Part shown: positions 1 to 6,578 of the stretch, one piece after another | Position numbering within the stretch: the stretch's first letter is position 1 | Layout: every line of letters begins with the position of its first letter | Origin: Acidimicrobiia bacterium | GTDB taxonomy: Bacteria > Actinomycetota > Acidimicrobiia > Spongiisociales > SHLN01 | Reading direction: 5' to 3' | Length of the DNA: 9,436 nt | Assembly (NCBI GenBank): GCA_030624805.1 | Contig: JAUXJL010000058.1 | Span: 1-9,436 of the forward strand | Program-made: the position numbers and the translations under genes | Notes under the pieces: model-generated | Told to the model about the DNA's origin: nothing | Databases searched by the model: none | The model's input: the letters and a program-made list of their open reading frames with translations, nothing else

Positions 1-701
1 GAGCGGCATGCTCGATCGGCTTCGCCCAGGCCGGTGCCGAAGTCGTGGTCGCCGACATCAACCTGGCCGGCGCGCAGAAGACCGCTGCCGTCATCGGTAG
101 CCAGGGCGGCACGGCACACGCCCGGCCGGTCGATGTCACCGACAAAGCAGCGGTGGAAGGACTGGCCGACTGGGTAGTCCACGAGCTGGGGAGCCTCGAC
201 ATTCTGCTCGCCAGCGCTGGGAAGTCCTTCCGGTCGCCGTTGGAGGACTTCCCCGAGGACGAGTTTGACGCGGTAATCGAACTGAACCTCAAGGGCGTGT
301 ATTTGTGCGGGCAGGCTCTAGGTCGCAAGATGCTGGCGCAGGGAAAGGGCAGCATCATCAACATGGCGTCGATCGGCAGCTTCATTGCTTATCCGTGGGT
401 CAGCGCATATTTGGCATCGAAAGGGGGCGTGGTGCAACTCACCCGGGCGATGGCCATGGAATGGCGGGATAGGGGGGTGCGGGTCAACGCCATCGGTCCT
501 ACGCTCATGGACTCGCCGCTCACTAAAACCGGCGCCAAGAAGAGCACGGTCACGTCCGACTTCATCATCGGCCGGATGCCGCGGGACCGCCTGGGCCTTC
601 CCCGAGAGCTGATCGGGGCTGCGATCTTTCTGGCCAGCGACGCCTCTGAGCTTGTGACCGGCCACACCGTCATGTGCGACGACGGGTATCTTGCGTTATG
701 A
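1..701 (+). CDS. SDR-family NAD(P)-dependent oxidoreductase, 5'-truncated
   Basis: This is a classical short-chain dehydrogenase/reductase that oxidises or reduces a hydroxyl/carbonyl group with NAD(P) in the cytoplasm. The reading frame is open from the first base. The window opens at about the last Gly of the TGxxxGxG cofactor loop, followed by AACSIGFAQAGAEVVVADI, so only some 15-20 N-terminal residues are missing. The GTG at 45 is internal. The catalytic set is visible: Ser at 369-371 (NMAS), Tyr at 408-410 and Lys at 420-422 (YLASK), with the usual 12 residues between Ser and Tyr. The structural NNAG motif reads ASAG (210-221), a tolerated variant. The C-terminus (VTGHTVMCDDGY) is typical. 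The stop overlaps the next start as ATGA, so the two genes are probably translated together. Substrate is unknown; a sugar-acid or hydroxy-acid dehydrogenase would fit the neighbours. Family call is sure, function is not. Confidence 0.93.
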   Translation, partial: AACSIGFAQAGAEVVVADINLAGAQKTAAVIGSQGGTAHARPVDVTDKAAVEGLADWVVHELGSLDILLASAGKSFRSPLEDFPEDEFDAVIELNLKGVYLCGQALGRKMLAQGKGSIINMASIGSFIAYPWVSAYLASKGGVVQLTRAMAMEWRDRGVRVNAIGPTLMDSPLTKTGAKKSTVTSDFIIGRMPRDRLGLPRELIGAAIFLASDASELVTGHTVMCDDGYLAL

Positions 702-1828
702 GCGCCGATCGCATCGTGTCAGTGCGGGCGGCCACCATCAAGCACGAGCTGGAGACACCCATCCACTTTGGCTCCTGGGTGATAGGCCATCGCGAGTTTG
801 CCCTCATTCGTATCGACGCTGAGAGCGGCCTGCGCGGTTTCGCCTACTGCCTGACCCGTGATGGCCCGGTGGCCGAGATCGTCCACCGCACCGTAGCCCC
901 GGCTTATGTTGGCCAGCCCGTCGACGACCCCAGGCAGCTCTTCTACGACGCGTTGTGGACCAACCACGCGGTTCACGCCGCAGGGATCGGGATGCGGGCG
1001 TTGTCCATCGTCGACGTGGCGGCCTGGGACCTGGCGGCCCGGGCGACCGACCAATCGATCACTGCCTATCTCGGCGGCGAACGTCATCCGATGCCGGTGG
1101 CCGGGATCGTTGGAAACCCACCAGAACTGAGCCCGGAGGAAACCGCGGCCCAGGTGACCGATCTGTGGGATAAGGGTTGGCGACGCTTTAAGCTCGCCAT
1201 TGCTCCGACGCTCGACCTCAGTATGGAGCGGATGCGGGCGGCTCGTGGAGCTGCCCCCGACGGCTGGATCGGCTTCGACGCCAACATGGTGTTTCGCTCG
1301 GCGCAGGACGCTATCGACTTCGGGAAGCGCCTCGAGGAGGTCGATGTCGGGTGGTTCGAGGACATCGTGCCCCCCGGTGACGCCCAGTTGGTAGCCGATA
1401 TTCGGGCCGGGGTGAACGTGCCGGTTGCCATGGGTGACGAGCAGGGCGGCTCTTACCACCCTCAGGCACTGCTCGAGTTCGATGCCGTCGACGTGGTGAG
1501 GGTGGACGCCACCACCAACGGCGGGATCACCCGGCTGCCCGAGATCCTCAAGGCGATCACCGCCCGCGGGGTCAGCTTCGCACCGCACATGTTCCCCCAC
1601 ATCCACTCGCAGGTCCTCAGCGGGCTCGGCTACACGGACGCCCCCATCGAGTGGGGGATTCCCGGCACCGGTGTTCATCCCATGGACGACTGCATAGCCC
1701 AGCCGGTTGTGAGTGATGGGCTCATGGAGCCACTCCCCGAGGGTCCCGGGCTGGGTACCATGGTTACCCCCGAGTGGATCGCCACCCAGGGGGTCATCGA
1801 CCCTACCGGCGTGCTCGACGACCTCTAG
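698..1828 (+). CDS. Enolase-superfamily (mandelate racemase/muconate lactonizing type) dehydratase or racemase
   Basis: The 376-residue protein has the normal length of the mandelate racemase (MR) subgroup, whose members remove the alpha proton of a carboxylate in a Mg2+-dependent step; many are sugar-acid dehydratases. It has an N-terminal capping domain (about 1-125) and a barrel. Its residues line up almost one-to-one with MR numbering: metal ligands D194 (FDAN), E221 (WFED) and D247/E248 (MGDEQ); the Asp-His dyad D270 (RVDATTNGG) and H297 (APHMFPH); and E318 (IEWG). K165 matches the first Lys of the KxK motif, but the second is Ala167 (FKLA), so the base on that face seems absent. That favours one-base chemistry such as dehydration over racemisation. 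The ATG at 698 was chosen because it overlaps the upstream stop (ATGA) and gives a normal N-terminus; an in-frame ATG at 674 lies inside the SDR gene. Exact substrate not assignable. Confidence 0.93.
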   Translation: MSADRIVSVRAATIKHELETPIHFGSWVIGHREFALIRIDAESGLRGFAYCLTRDGPVAEIVHRTVAPAYVGQPVDDPRQLFYDALWTNHAVHAAGIGMRALSIVDVAAWDLAARATDQSITAYLGGERHPMPVAGIVGNPPELSPEETAAQVTDLWDKGWRRFKLAIAPTLDLSMERMRAARGAAPDGWIGFDANMVFRSAQDAIDFGKRLEEVDVGWFEDIVPPGDAQLVADIRAGVNVPVAMGDEQGGSYHPQALLEFDAVDVVRVDATTNGGITRLPEILKAITARGVSFAPHMFPHIHSQVLSGLGYTDAPIEWGIPGTGVHPMDDCIAQPVVSDGLMEPLPEGPGLGTMVTPEWIATQGVIDPTGVLDDL

Positions 1829-1834
1829 GTCTGC

Positions 1835-1844
1835 GAAAGGAAGG
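1835..1844 (+). promoter_or_regulatory. Shine-Dalgarno site of the VOC gene
   Basis: The purine run GAAAGGAAGG lies just before the ATG at 1848, with AAAGGA (1836-1841) six bases from the start. It settles the start of the VOC gene: the same frame is open further upstream into the enolase gene, but only this ATG has a ribosome site and begins at the conserved N-terminal strand of the fold. Confidence 0.8.
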
Positions 1845-1847
1845 CAC

Positions 1848-2321
1848 ATGGCCTCGATCACCAATCCGCACCACACCGGGTTCCACGTTGCCGATCTGGA
1901 GCGCTCCCTCCATTTCTACCGCGACCTGCTGGGATTTGAGGTGGTGTTCCAGTGGAACCCTCAGGCTCCCTATATACGCGAGGTGGTGGGTTATCCGGAT
2001 GTCGATCTCCACGTGGCAGTCTTGCGGATGCCCAACTCCGAGGTGTTCCTCGAGTTGCTGGAGTACCGCAACGTGGAGCGCACACCGGTGGACACCCGCA
2101 CTGCCAATCCGGGCACTGCCCATGTGGCGTTTTTCGTGGAGAACCTTGACGAGCTCTACGCCGACCTGGTGGATAGGGGTGTCGACTCGGTGTCCCGGCC
2201 GGTTACCCCAGCCATGGGCCCCAACCAGGGAGGCCGGATCGTCTACATGATCGACCCCGACGGGTTTCGAGTCGAGTTCATTGAGTCGGCCGGGTCTTTC
2301 GGCGAGTTCTCGACCGATTGA
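1848..2321 (+). CDS. VOC-family (glyoxalase/bleomycin-resistance fold) metalloprotein
   Basis: The 157-residue protein consists of two beta-alpha-beta-beta-beta modules of the vicinal-oxygen-chelate fold. Module 1 opens with HHTGFHV and RSLHFYRDLLGFE (about 8-31). Module 2 opens with GTAHVAFFV (89-97) and ends in YMIDPDGFRVEFIE (133-146). A complete metal site can be proposed: H9, E69 (FLELLEY), H92 and E143. This resembles the His-Gln-His-Glu site of methylmalonyl-CoA epimerase and the His/Glu sites of glyoxalase I. The family covers epimerases, isomerases, lyases and short ring-cleavage enzymes, so the reaction cannot be read from sequence. Beside a CoA-transferase and a CoA-ester lyase, an acyl-CoA epimerase or a lyase on a dicarbonyl intermediate are reasonable guesses. 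It starts 19 bp after the enolase gene. Confidence 0.9.
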   Translation: MASITNPHHTGFHVADLERSLHFYRDLLGFEVVFQWNPQAPYIREVVGYPDVDLHVAVLRMPNSEVFLELLEYRNVERTPVDTRTANPGTAHVAFFVENLDELYADLVDRGVDSVSRPVTPAMGPNQGGRIVYMIDPDGFRVEFIESAGSFGEFSTD

Positions 2322-2350
2322 TTAGCCTCTTCGCCCGCCGACATGGGACT

Positions 2351-2379
2351 TTGACAGGCGATTCGGTGGGAATGATGAT
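2351..2379 (+). promoter_or_regulatory. Candidate sigma70-type promoter before the CoA-transferase
   Basis: The 73-bp gap after the VOC gene contains a perfect -35 hexamer TTGACA (2351-2356), then a 17-bp spacer, then GATGAT (2374-2379), which matches four of six bases of TATAAT. Initiation about seven bases downstream would leave a leader of roughly 9 nt before the ATG at 2395. That fits the lack of a good Shine-Dalgarno there and suggests a near-leaderless message. Seen by eye; the -10 box is weak and chance is possible. Confidence 0.33.
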
Positions 2380-2394
2380 GGCAACCAGTCGCAT

Positions 2395-3606
2395 ATGGGG
2401 ACCGAGATAAGCAACGACAAAGGACCACTGGCCGGGCTTCGGGTGATCGACGCTTCCATGCTTTTCGCTGGGCCGGTCATCGGCACCCTGATGGGCGACT
2501 TCGGCGCCGACGTTATCAAGATTGAACACCCCCGGGGCGATCCGCTGCGCACCCTGGGCTGGCAGAAGAACGACGTATCGCTGTGGTGGGCATTCGTGAG
2601 TCGCAACAAGCGGATGGTTACGCTCGACCTGAGCACGCCCGAGGGCGGCAATGTCTTCAAGGAGCTGGCAGCCACCGCCGACGTAATAATCGAGGGCTTT
2701 CGTCCGGGGACGCTGGAACGATGGGGCATCGGCCCCGCGGTCCTTCACGAGCTCAACCCCAACCTGGTGATCGTGCGGGTGAGCGGCTTCGGCCAAACCG
2801 GCCCACAGAGCTCCAAGCCGGGCTTCGGCACGGTGGCCGAGTCGATTAGTGGGTTCGCCCACATCAACGGGTTTCCCGATGGACCGCCCATATTGCCTCC
2901 CTTCGCCTTGGGAGACGGGGTGGCGGCGTTGTTCGGCACCTTCGCCACCATGTTCTCGCTGTACAACCGCGACGTCTCAGGAGGAAGCGGCCAGATCATC
3001 GACCTGTCGCTCTATGAGCCTCTGTTCTGGCTGCTCGGTCCTCAAGCGCTCGCTTTTGACCAGCTCGGGGTGGTGCCGGGTCGCACCGGGAGCAGCACCG
3101 AGTGGACCGCTCCTCGCAACACATATCAAGCGGCCGACGGCAGATGGCTCGGTCTCTCGGCGAGTGCCCAGTCGATCGCGGAGCGGGTAATGGTCCTCAT
3201 CGGTCATTCTGAGATCGTCGGCGAGCCATGGTTTGCCGACCACGAGGGCCGGGTCGCCAACAGGGACCTGCTCGACTCACTCATCGCCGAGTGGATAGGG
3301 GCGCGCCCCGCCGATGAGGTGCTAGAGAAGTTCGAAGAAGCCGGAGCGGTGATCGGCCCCATCTACTCGATCGCCGATATCTTCGAAGATGCCCAGTACC
3401 AGGCAAGAGAGACCATCACCACTGTTGACGACCCCCGGTTGGGACCGACGCGGCTACAGAACGTGATCCCACTTCTCAGCGCCACCCCAGGCTCGGTGCG
3501 CTACCTGGGCGGGGAGCTGGGCGAGCACAACAGCGAGATCTTATGTGATGAGCTGGGACACAGCCTCGAAGAGCTGGAAGTATGGAGCAATGCCGGAATC
3601 GTCTGA
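2395..3606 (+). CDS. CaiB/BaiF family III CoA-transferase
   Basis: The 403-residue protein has normal length for family III CoA-transferases, which move CoA from a donor such as succinyl-CoA to a carboxylic acid through a mixed anhydride on a conserved Asp. The N-terminal signature is clear: LAGLRVIDASMLFAGPVIG (about 12-30), then MGDFGADVIKIEHP, then NKRMVTLDL. The catalytic Asp is probably D174 in FALGDGVAALFG, matching Asp169 of formyl-CoA transferase. The C-terminal half has the expected GPIYSIADIFEDAQYQAR segment. Known members act on oxalate, carnitine, malate, mesaconate, itaconate and aromatic acids; the acceptor here is unknown. Malate- or citramalate-like acids are attractive because a CitE-like lyase follows in the same operon. 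No strong ribosome site precedes the ATG at 2395, and no better in-frame start exists. Family is certain, substrate is inference. Confidence 0.95.
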   Translation: MGTEISNDKGPLAGLRVIDASMLFAGPVIGTLMGDFGADVIKIEHPRGDPLRTLGWQKNDVSLWWAFVSRNKRMVTLDLSTPEGGNVFKELAATADVIIEGFRPGTLERWGIGPAVLHELNPNLVIVRVSGFGQTGPQSSKPGFGTVAESISGFAHINGFPDGPPILPPFALGDGVAALFGTFATMFSLYNRDVSGGSGQIIDLSLYEPLFWLLGPQALAFDQLGVVPGRTGSSTEWTAPRNTYQAADGRWLGLSASAQSIAERVMVLIGHSEIVGEPWFADHEGRVANRDLLDSLIAEWIGARPADEVLEKFEEAGAVIGPIYSIADIFEDAQYQARETITTVDDPRLGPTRLQNVIPLLSATPGSVRYLGGELGEHNSEILCDELGHSLEELEVWSNAGIV

Positions 3607-3607
3607 G

Positions 3608-3612
3608 AGGAG
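3608..3612 (+). promoter_or_regulatory. Shine-Dalgarno site of the E1-alpha gene
   Basis: AGGAG ends five bases before the ATG at 3618. It fixes the E1-alpha start there rather than at the in-frame ATG at 3582, which lies inside the CoA-transferase gene and would add twelve poorly conserved residues. Confidence 0.8.
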
Positions 3613-3617
3613 ACCGA

Positions 3618-4583
3618 ATGAATGAGGCTTCGTCTGAGCGGAGGGTCGGGTGGTACCGGCAGATGGTGGCCATACGGGCCTTCGAAGAGAAGGTGCAGGA
3701 GCTGTTCATGACCTCGCAGATCGAGGGCACTACTCACCTGTGCCAAGGCCAGGAGGCAGTGTCGGTGGGGTCGATCGCCGCCATGGAACCCGACGACGTA
3801 CTCACCAGTACCTACCGGGGCCACGGCCAAGCGCTGGCGAGGGGCATGGAGCAAGGGGTGGCCTTCGCCGAGCTGATGGGTCGGAGCGCCGGCGGGTCCG
3901 GTGGTGTCGGTGGCTCGATGCATCTGGTCGACTTCAGCATGGGCAACATCGGAGCGAACGCCATCGTGGGAGCCGGGTTACCGATTGCAGTGGGGGCGGC
4001 GATGGCGTTCAAGATCAAGGAGGAGCCGAGGGTGGCCCTCACCTTCTTCGGGGATGGCGCCACCAACATCGGCACGTTCCACGAGGCCCTCAACATGGCC
4101 TCGGTGTGGAAGGCGCCGGTGGTCTTCATCATCGAGAACAACCTCTACGGTGAGTACACGCCGCTGCGCGAAAGCACACCGCTCGACGACCTGGCCCGGC
4201 GGGCGGATCCCTTCGGCATGCCGGGATTGGTGGTCGACGGACAGGACATCGACGTGGTGTACGCCACAGTCGGCGAGGCCATAGACCGGGCCCGCGGCGG
4301 TGACGGCCCCAGCCTGCTCGAGATGAAGACCTATCGCTACAAGGGCCACTCCCGATCCGATCCGGCCACCTACCGACCAGAGGGCGAGCTCGAGGAATGG
4401 ATGGCCCGCGACCCCATCGAAATCCTTGGCGTACGGCTGGAAACAGAAGCCCTGCTCTCGGCCGCGGAACGGACCGGGATTGCCGAGGCCGCCCAGGTCG
4501 AGGCCGACGCAGCCGCCGAAGCGGCCGCCGAATCCCCCTACCCCGAGCTCAAGGAGATCGTCAACTATGTCTACGCAGACTGA
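3618..4583 (+). CDS. Thiamine-diphosphate 2-oxoacid (pyruvate/acetoin-type) dehydrogenase E1, alpha subunit
   Basis: The 321-residue protein is the alpha half of a heterotetrameric E1, which decarboxylates a 2-oxoacid (or cleaves acetoin) on thiamine diphosphate and normally passes the acyl group to the lipoyl arm of an E2. Early signatures are THLCQGQEA, STYRGHGQALARG and GGSMHLVD. The ThDP/Mg motif runs from GDG at 145-147 (FFGDGATN) to NN at 174-175 (IIENNLYG), the standard spacing. The loop TYRYKGHSRSDPATYRPEGE (about residues 238-257) is classic for this subunit. The C-terminus is Ala/Glu-rich and helical. Length and motifs resemble acetoin-dehydrogenase alpha (AcoA) and short PdhA proteins, which cannot be told apart by sequence alone, so no symbol is given. 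It starts 11 bp after the CoA-transferase stop and its end overlaps the beta gene. Confidence 0.95.
   Translation: MNEASSERRVGWYRQMVAIRAFEEKVQELFMTSQIEGTTHLCQGQEAVSVGSIAAMEPDDVLTSTYRGHGQALARGMEQGVAFAELMGRSAGGSGGVGGSMHLVDFSMGNIGANAIVGAGLPIAVGAAMAFKIKEEPRVALTFFGDGATNIGTFHEALNMASVWKAPVVFIIENNLYGEYTPLRESTPLDDLARRADPFGMPGLVVDGQDIDVVYATVGEAIDRARGGDGPSLLEMKTYRYKGHSRSDPATYRPEGELEEWMARDPIEILGVRLETEALLSAAERTGIAEAAQVEADAAAEAAAESPYPELKEIVNYVYAD
4551..4556 (+). promoter_or_regulatory. Shine-Dalgarno site of the E1-beta gene, inside E1-alpha
   Basis: AAGGAG sits ten bases before the ATG at 4567, within the last codons of the alpha gene. It supports the 4567 start and hence the 17-bp overlap of the two subunit genes. 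The next in-frame candidate, ATG 4618, would begin right at the conserved YREAVNAAL helix. Confidence 0.6.
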
Positions 4584-5589
4584 AGCCCTTTCCGGCGCCC
4601 TGGAAGCCATCGAAGAGATGGCCTATCGCGAAGCTGTCAATGCCGCTCTTTACGACGAGCTGGCCGCCGACCCCGACGTTGTCTTCTTTGGCGAGGACGT
4701 GACAAACGACGGCGGCGTGTTCAAGACCAACTACGGTCTAGTCGAAGAGTTTGGTTCGGCGAGGGTGTTCAACACCCCGATCTGCGAGAACGGCTTCGTC
4801 GGTGTCGCCCTTGGCATGAGCCTGATGGGGCTGCGCCCGGTGGTGGAGTTCATGTTCAGCGACTTCCTCCCCACCGCCGGAGACGCCATTGTCAACCAGC
4901 TCCCCAAGTACCGCTTCATGTCGGGCGGCCAGTGCGCAGTCCCCGTCACCTTGAGGTCCATCTCTGGAGCGACGGGACGTTTCGGCACTCAGCACTCGGC
5001 GACGGGGGAGAGCTGGTTCATGGGCCACCCCGGTCTGCGGGTGGCAGCCGCCTCGTCACCGGCCTCCGCCTACAGCCTGCTGCGGGCCGCCATCCGCGAC
5101 AACACCCCGGTCATAGTCCATGAGCACAAAGGTCTCTACGGAACCAAAGGAGAGGTACGACGTGGGGAGGTGGCAGAGATCGGCAAGGCAGCGGTTGAGC
5201 GAGCCGGCTCCGATCTAACCATTGTTTCCACGCTCCTCATGCAACATCGAGCCCGCCAGGCTCGGGAGCTGCTCGCGGAGGAGGGAATCGACGTCGAGCT
5301 GATCGACCTGAGATGGATTCGACCACTGGACGTCGACACGGTGTATGCCTCCGTCAAGAAGACCGGACGACTGGTGGTGGTCGAGGAGCAGGTACACAAC
5401 GGTGGGTGGGGTGCCAGCCTCATCTCGTCGCTGGCTATTCGGGGTGTAACGTGGACCGCGGCGCCCCGTGCCGTCTCGCTGCCGAACGATTTGTTGATTC
5501 CATACAGTCCGCCACTCGAGGACGAAATCTTGCCTTCGGTGGAGCGCATCGTCGAGGTGGCTAAGGCGAGCGTGTCCGATTCAGCGTGA
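4567..5589 (+). CDS. Thiamine-diphosphate 2-oxoacid (pyruvate/acetoin-type) dehydrogenase E1, beta subunit
   Basis: The 340-residue partner of the preceding alpha subunit shares two active sites with it in an alpha2beta2 E1. A pyrimidine-binding domain comes first: YREAVNAALYDEL, FFGEDV, then NTPICENGFVGVALG, where E74 is the likely Glu that activates the thiamine ring (family usual TPISE; here Cys73 replaces Ser). FSDFLPTAGDAIVNQLPKYR and the loop with H143 (GTQHS) and H154 (MGHPG) follow. The C-terminal transketolase-like domain contains ELIDLRWIRPLD and VVEEQVHNGGWGASL. Length matches AcoB and PdhB. The 17-bp overlap with the alpha gene supports stoichiometric co-translation. Its stop overlaps the GTG of the lyase gene by 4 bp. 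No E2 or E3 gene follows, although they usually do in pdh, bkd and aco operons, so lipoyl partners must be encoded elsewhere or are not used. Confidence 0.95.
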   Translation: MSTQTEALSGALEAIEEMAYREAVNAALYDELAADPDVVFFGEDVTNDGGVFKTNYGLVEEFGSARVFNTPICENGFVGVALGMSLMGLRPVVEFMFSDFLPTAGDAIVNQLPKYRFMSGGQCAVPVTLRSISGATGRFGTQHSATGESWFMGHPGLRVAAASSPASAYSLLRAAIRDNTPVIVHEHKGLYGTKGEVRRGEVAEIGKAAVERAGSDLTIVSTLLMQHRARQARELLAEEGIDVELIDLRWIRPLDVDTVYASVKKTGRLVVVEEQVHNGGWGASLISSLAIRGVTWTAAPRAVSLPNDLLIPYSPPLEDEILPSVERIVEVAKASVSDSA

Positions 5590-6578
5590 GCAGAACAGAG
5601 CGTTCACGTCGGTCGTGTTTGGCCGTGCCGGGCTCGTCCGAGCGGATGATCGAAAAGGCCACACGCCTGGCAGCCGACGAGGTGTTCCTGGATCTTGAGG
5701 ACTCTGTGACGCCCGACGCCAAGGTCGCAGCCCGAGCCACGGTGGCGAACGCCGTCGGCAGCCTCGACTGGGGTGGGCGGGTTGTGGCTGTGCGGGTCAA
5801 TGACATGGACTCACCCTGGGGCCGAGACGATGTGCCCGAAGTGGTGAAGAATGCCGGCCCCCGGCTCGATGTGATCATCGTTCCCAAGGTGGAAAGCGCT
5901 GCTCAGGTGGAGCTGGTGGACCGGCTGCTCGCCGAGGCAGAGAAGGAGAGCGGGCGGCAGCCGGGCAGTATTGGCCTGGAGCCGCAGATTGAGACCGCCT
6001 CGGGCCTCACCGCGATCGATGAGATCGCCAACGCCTCTGCGCGTATCGAGACGCTCATCTTCGGACCGGGCGACATGGCGGCTTCGTTGGGCATGCCGTC
6101 TTTCACAGTCGGTGAGTTGCGGGATGACTATCCAGGGGATCATTGGCACGCCATCCTGATGCGGATTCTCGTGGCGGCTCGCAGCGCTGGGTTGCAGGCC
6201 ATCGATGGGCCCTATGCCGCCATCGACGATCAGGACGGCTATCGCGCCTCTGCGACCCGGTCGAGATTGCTGGGCTACGACGGGAAGTGGGCGGTCCACC
6301 CAAGCCAAATCGACATCGCCAACGAGGTGTACGGCGTGAGCCAGGCTCAGTTCGAGCGCGCTTCCGACATTGTCGATGCCTATGCCGCAGCCGTGGCCGA
6401 CGGCAGGGGCGCGGCGATGTTTGGATCCGAGATGATCGACGAGGCCAGCCGCAAAATGGCCGAAGGTGCTCTGGAGAGGGGACGTCGGCAAGGGCTGGCC
6501 GCCCGACCGGCCGACCCCGGCGTTCCGTTTCACGAGCGAGCAGCGTGGCGGAGCGAGCAAGGGTCGGGGGGCCAGTGA
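5586..6578 (+). CDS. CitE/HpcH-HpaI family CoA-ester lyase (malyl-CoA/citramalyl-CoA lyase-like)
   Basis: This 330-residue TIM-barrel lyase resembles enzymes that split or form (3S)-malyl-CoA, beta-methylmalyl-CoA or citramalyl-CoA by reversible Claisen chemistry with Mg2+, releasing acetyl- or propionyl-CoA plus glyoxylate or pyruvate. Motifs in order: RSCLAVPGSSERMIEKA (9-25), FLDLEDSVTPDAK, VRVND (R70 probably binds the substrate carboxylate), IIVPKVE, EPQIETASG (metal ligand E136), FGPGDMAASLG (metal ligand D163), then IDGPYAAIDDQDGYR and GYDGKWAVHPSQIDIANEVY. The last two segments look more like malyl-CoA lyases than the citrate lyase beta subunit, and no citrate lyase alpha or gamma gene is present. 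The GTG start at 5586 overlaps the E1-beta stop (GTGA). A roughly 50-residue Arg/Ala-rich tail follows the usual lid helices. Class is confident; the exact CoA ester is not. Confidence 0.93.
   Translation: MSRTERSRRSCLAVPGSSERMIEKATRLAADEVFLDLEDSVTPDAKVAARATVANAVGSLDWGGRVVAVRVNDMDSPWGRDDVPEVVKNAGPRLDVIIVPKVESAAQVELVDRLLAEAEKESGRQPGSIGLEPQIETASGLTAIDEIANASARIETLIFGPGDMAASLGMPSFTVGELRDDYPGDHWHAILMRILVAARSAGLQAIDGPYAAIDDQDGYRASATRSRLLGYDGKWAVHPSQIDIANEVYGVSQAQFERASDIVDAYAAAVADGRGAAMFGSEMIDEASRKMAEGALERGRRQGLAARPADPGVPFHERAAWRSEQGSGGQ

Noticed and set aside
1..50. Apparent frameshift or deletion in the cofactor loop of the first SDR
   Set aside because: The frame lines up with a normal SDR if base 1 falls in the last Gly codon of TGxxxGxG. 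The shortness is due to the window edge.
719..1876. A 385-codon open frame on the minus strand opposite the enolase gene
   Set aside because: High-GC coding sequence often leaves an antisense frame open. The translation shows no recognisable fold, while the plus strand has a full set of catalytic residues.
4490..4560. Ala/Glu-rich tract at the E1-alpha C-terminus as a possible repeat or fusion linker
   Set aside because: Such helical tails are common in E1-alpha proteins and there is no regular repeat unit.
3978..4610. A 210-codon minus-strand frame opposite the E1-alpha gene
   Set aside because: It is antisense to the ThDP motif and conserved loops of E1-alpha, with no motif of its own.
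5811..6560. A 249-codon minus-strand frame opposite the CitE-like lyase
   Set aside because: The plus strand encodes every lyase motif across this stretch, so the antisense frame is a composition shadow.
6143..6574. Long N-terminal extension of the second SDR into the lyase gene
   Set aside because: The extension is the lyase gene read in another frame and is Arg-rich. The normal SDR N-terminus begins at the GTG at 6575.
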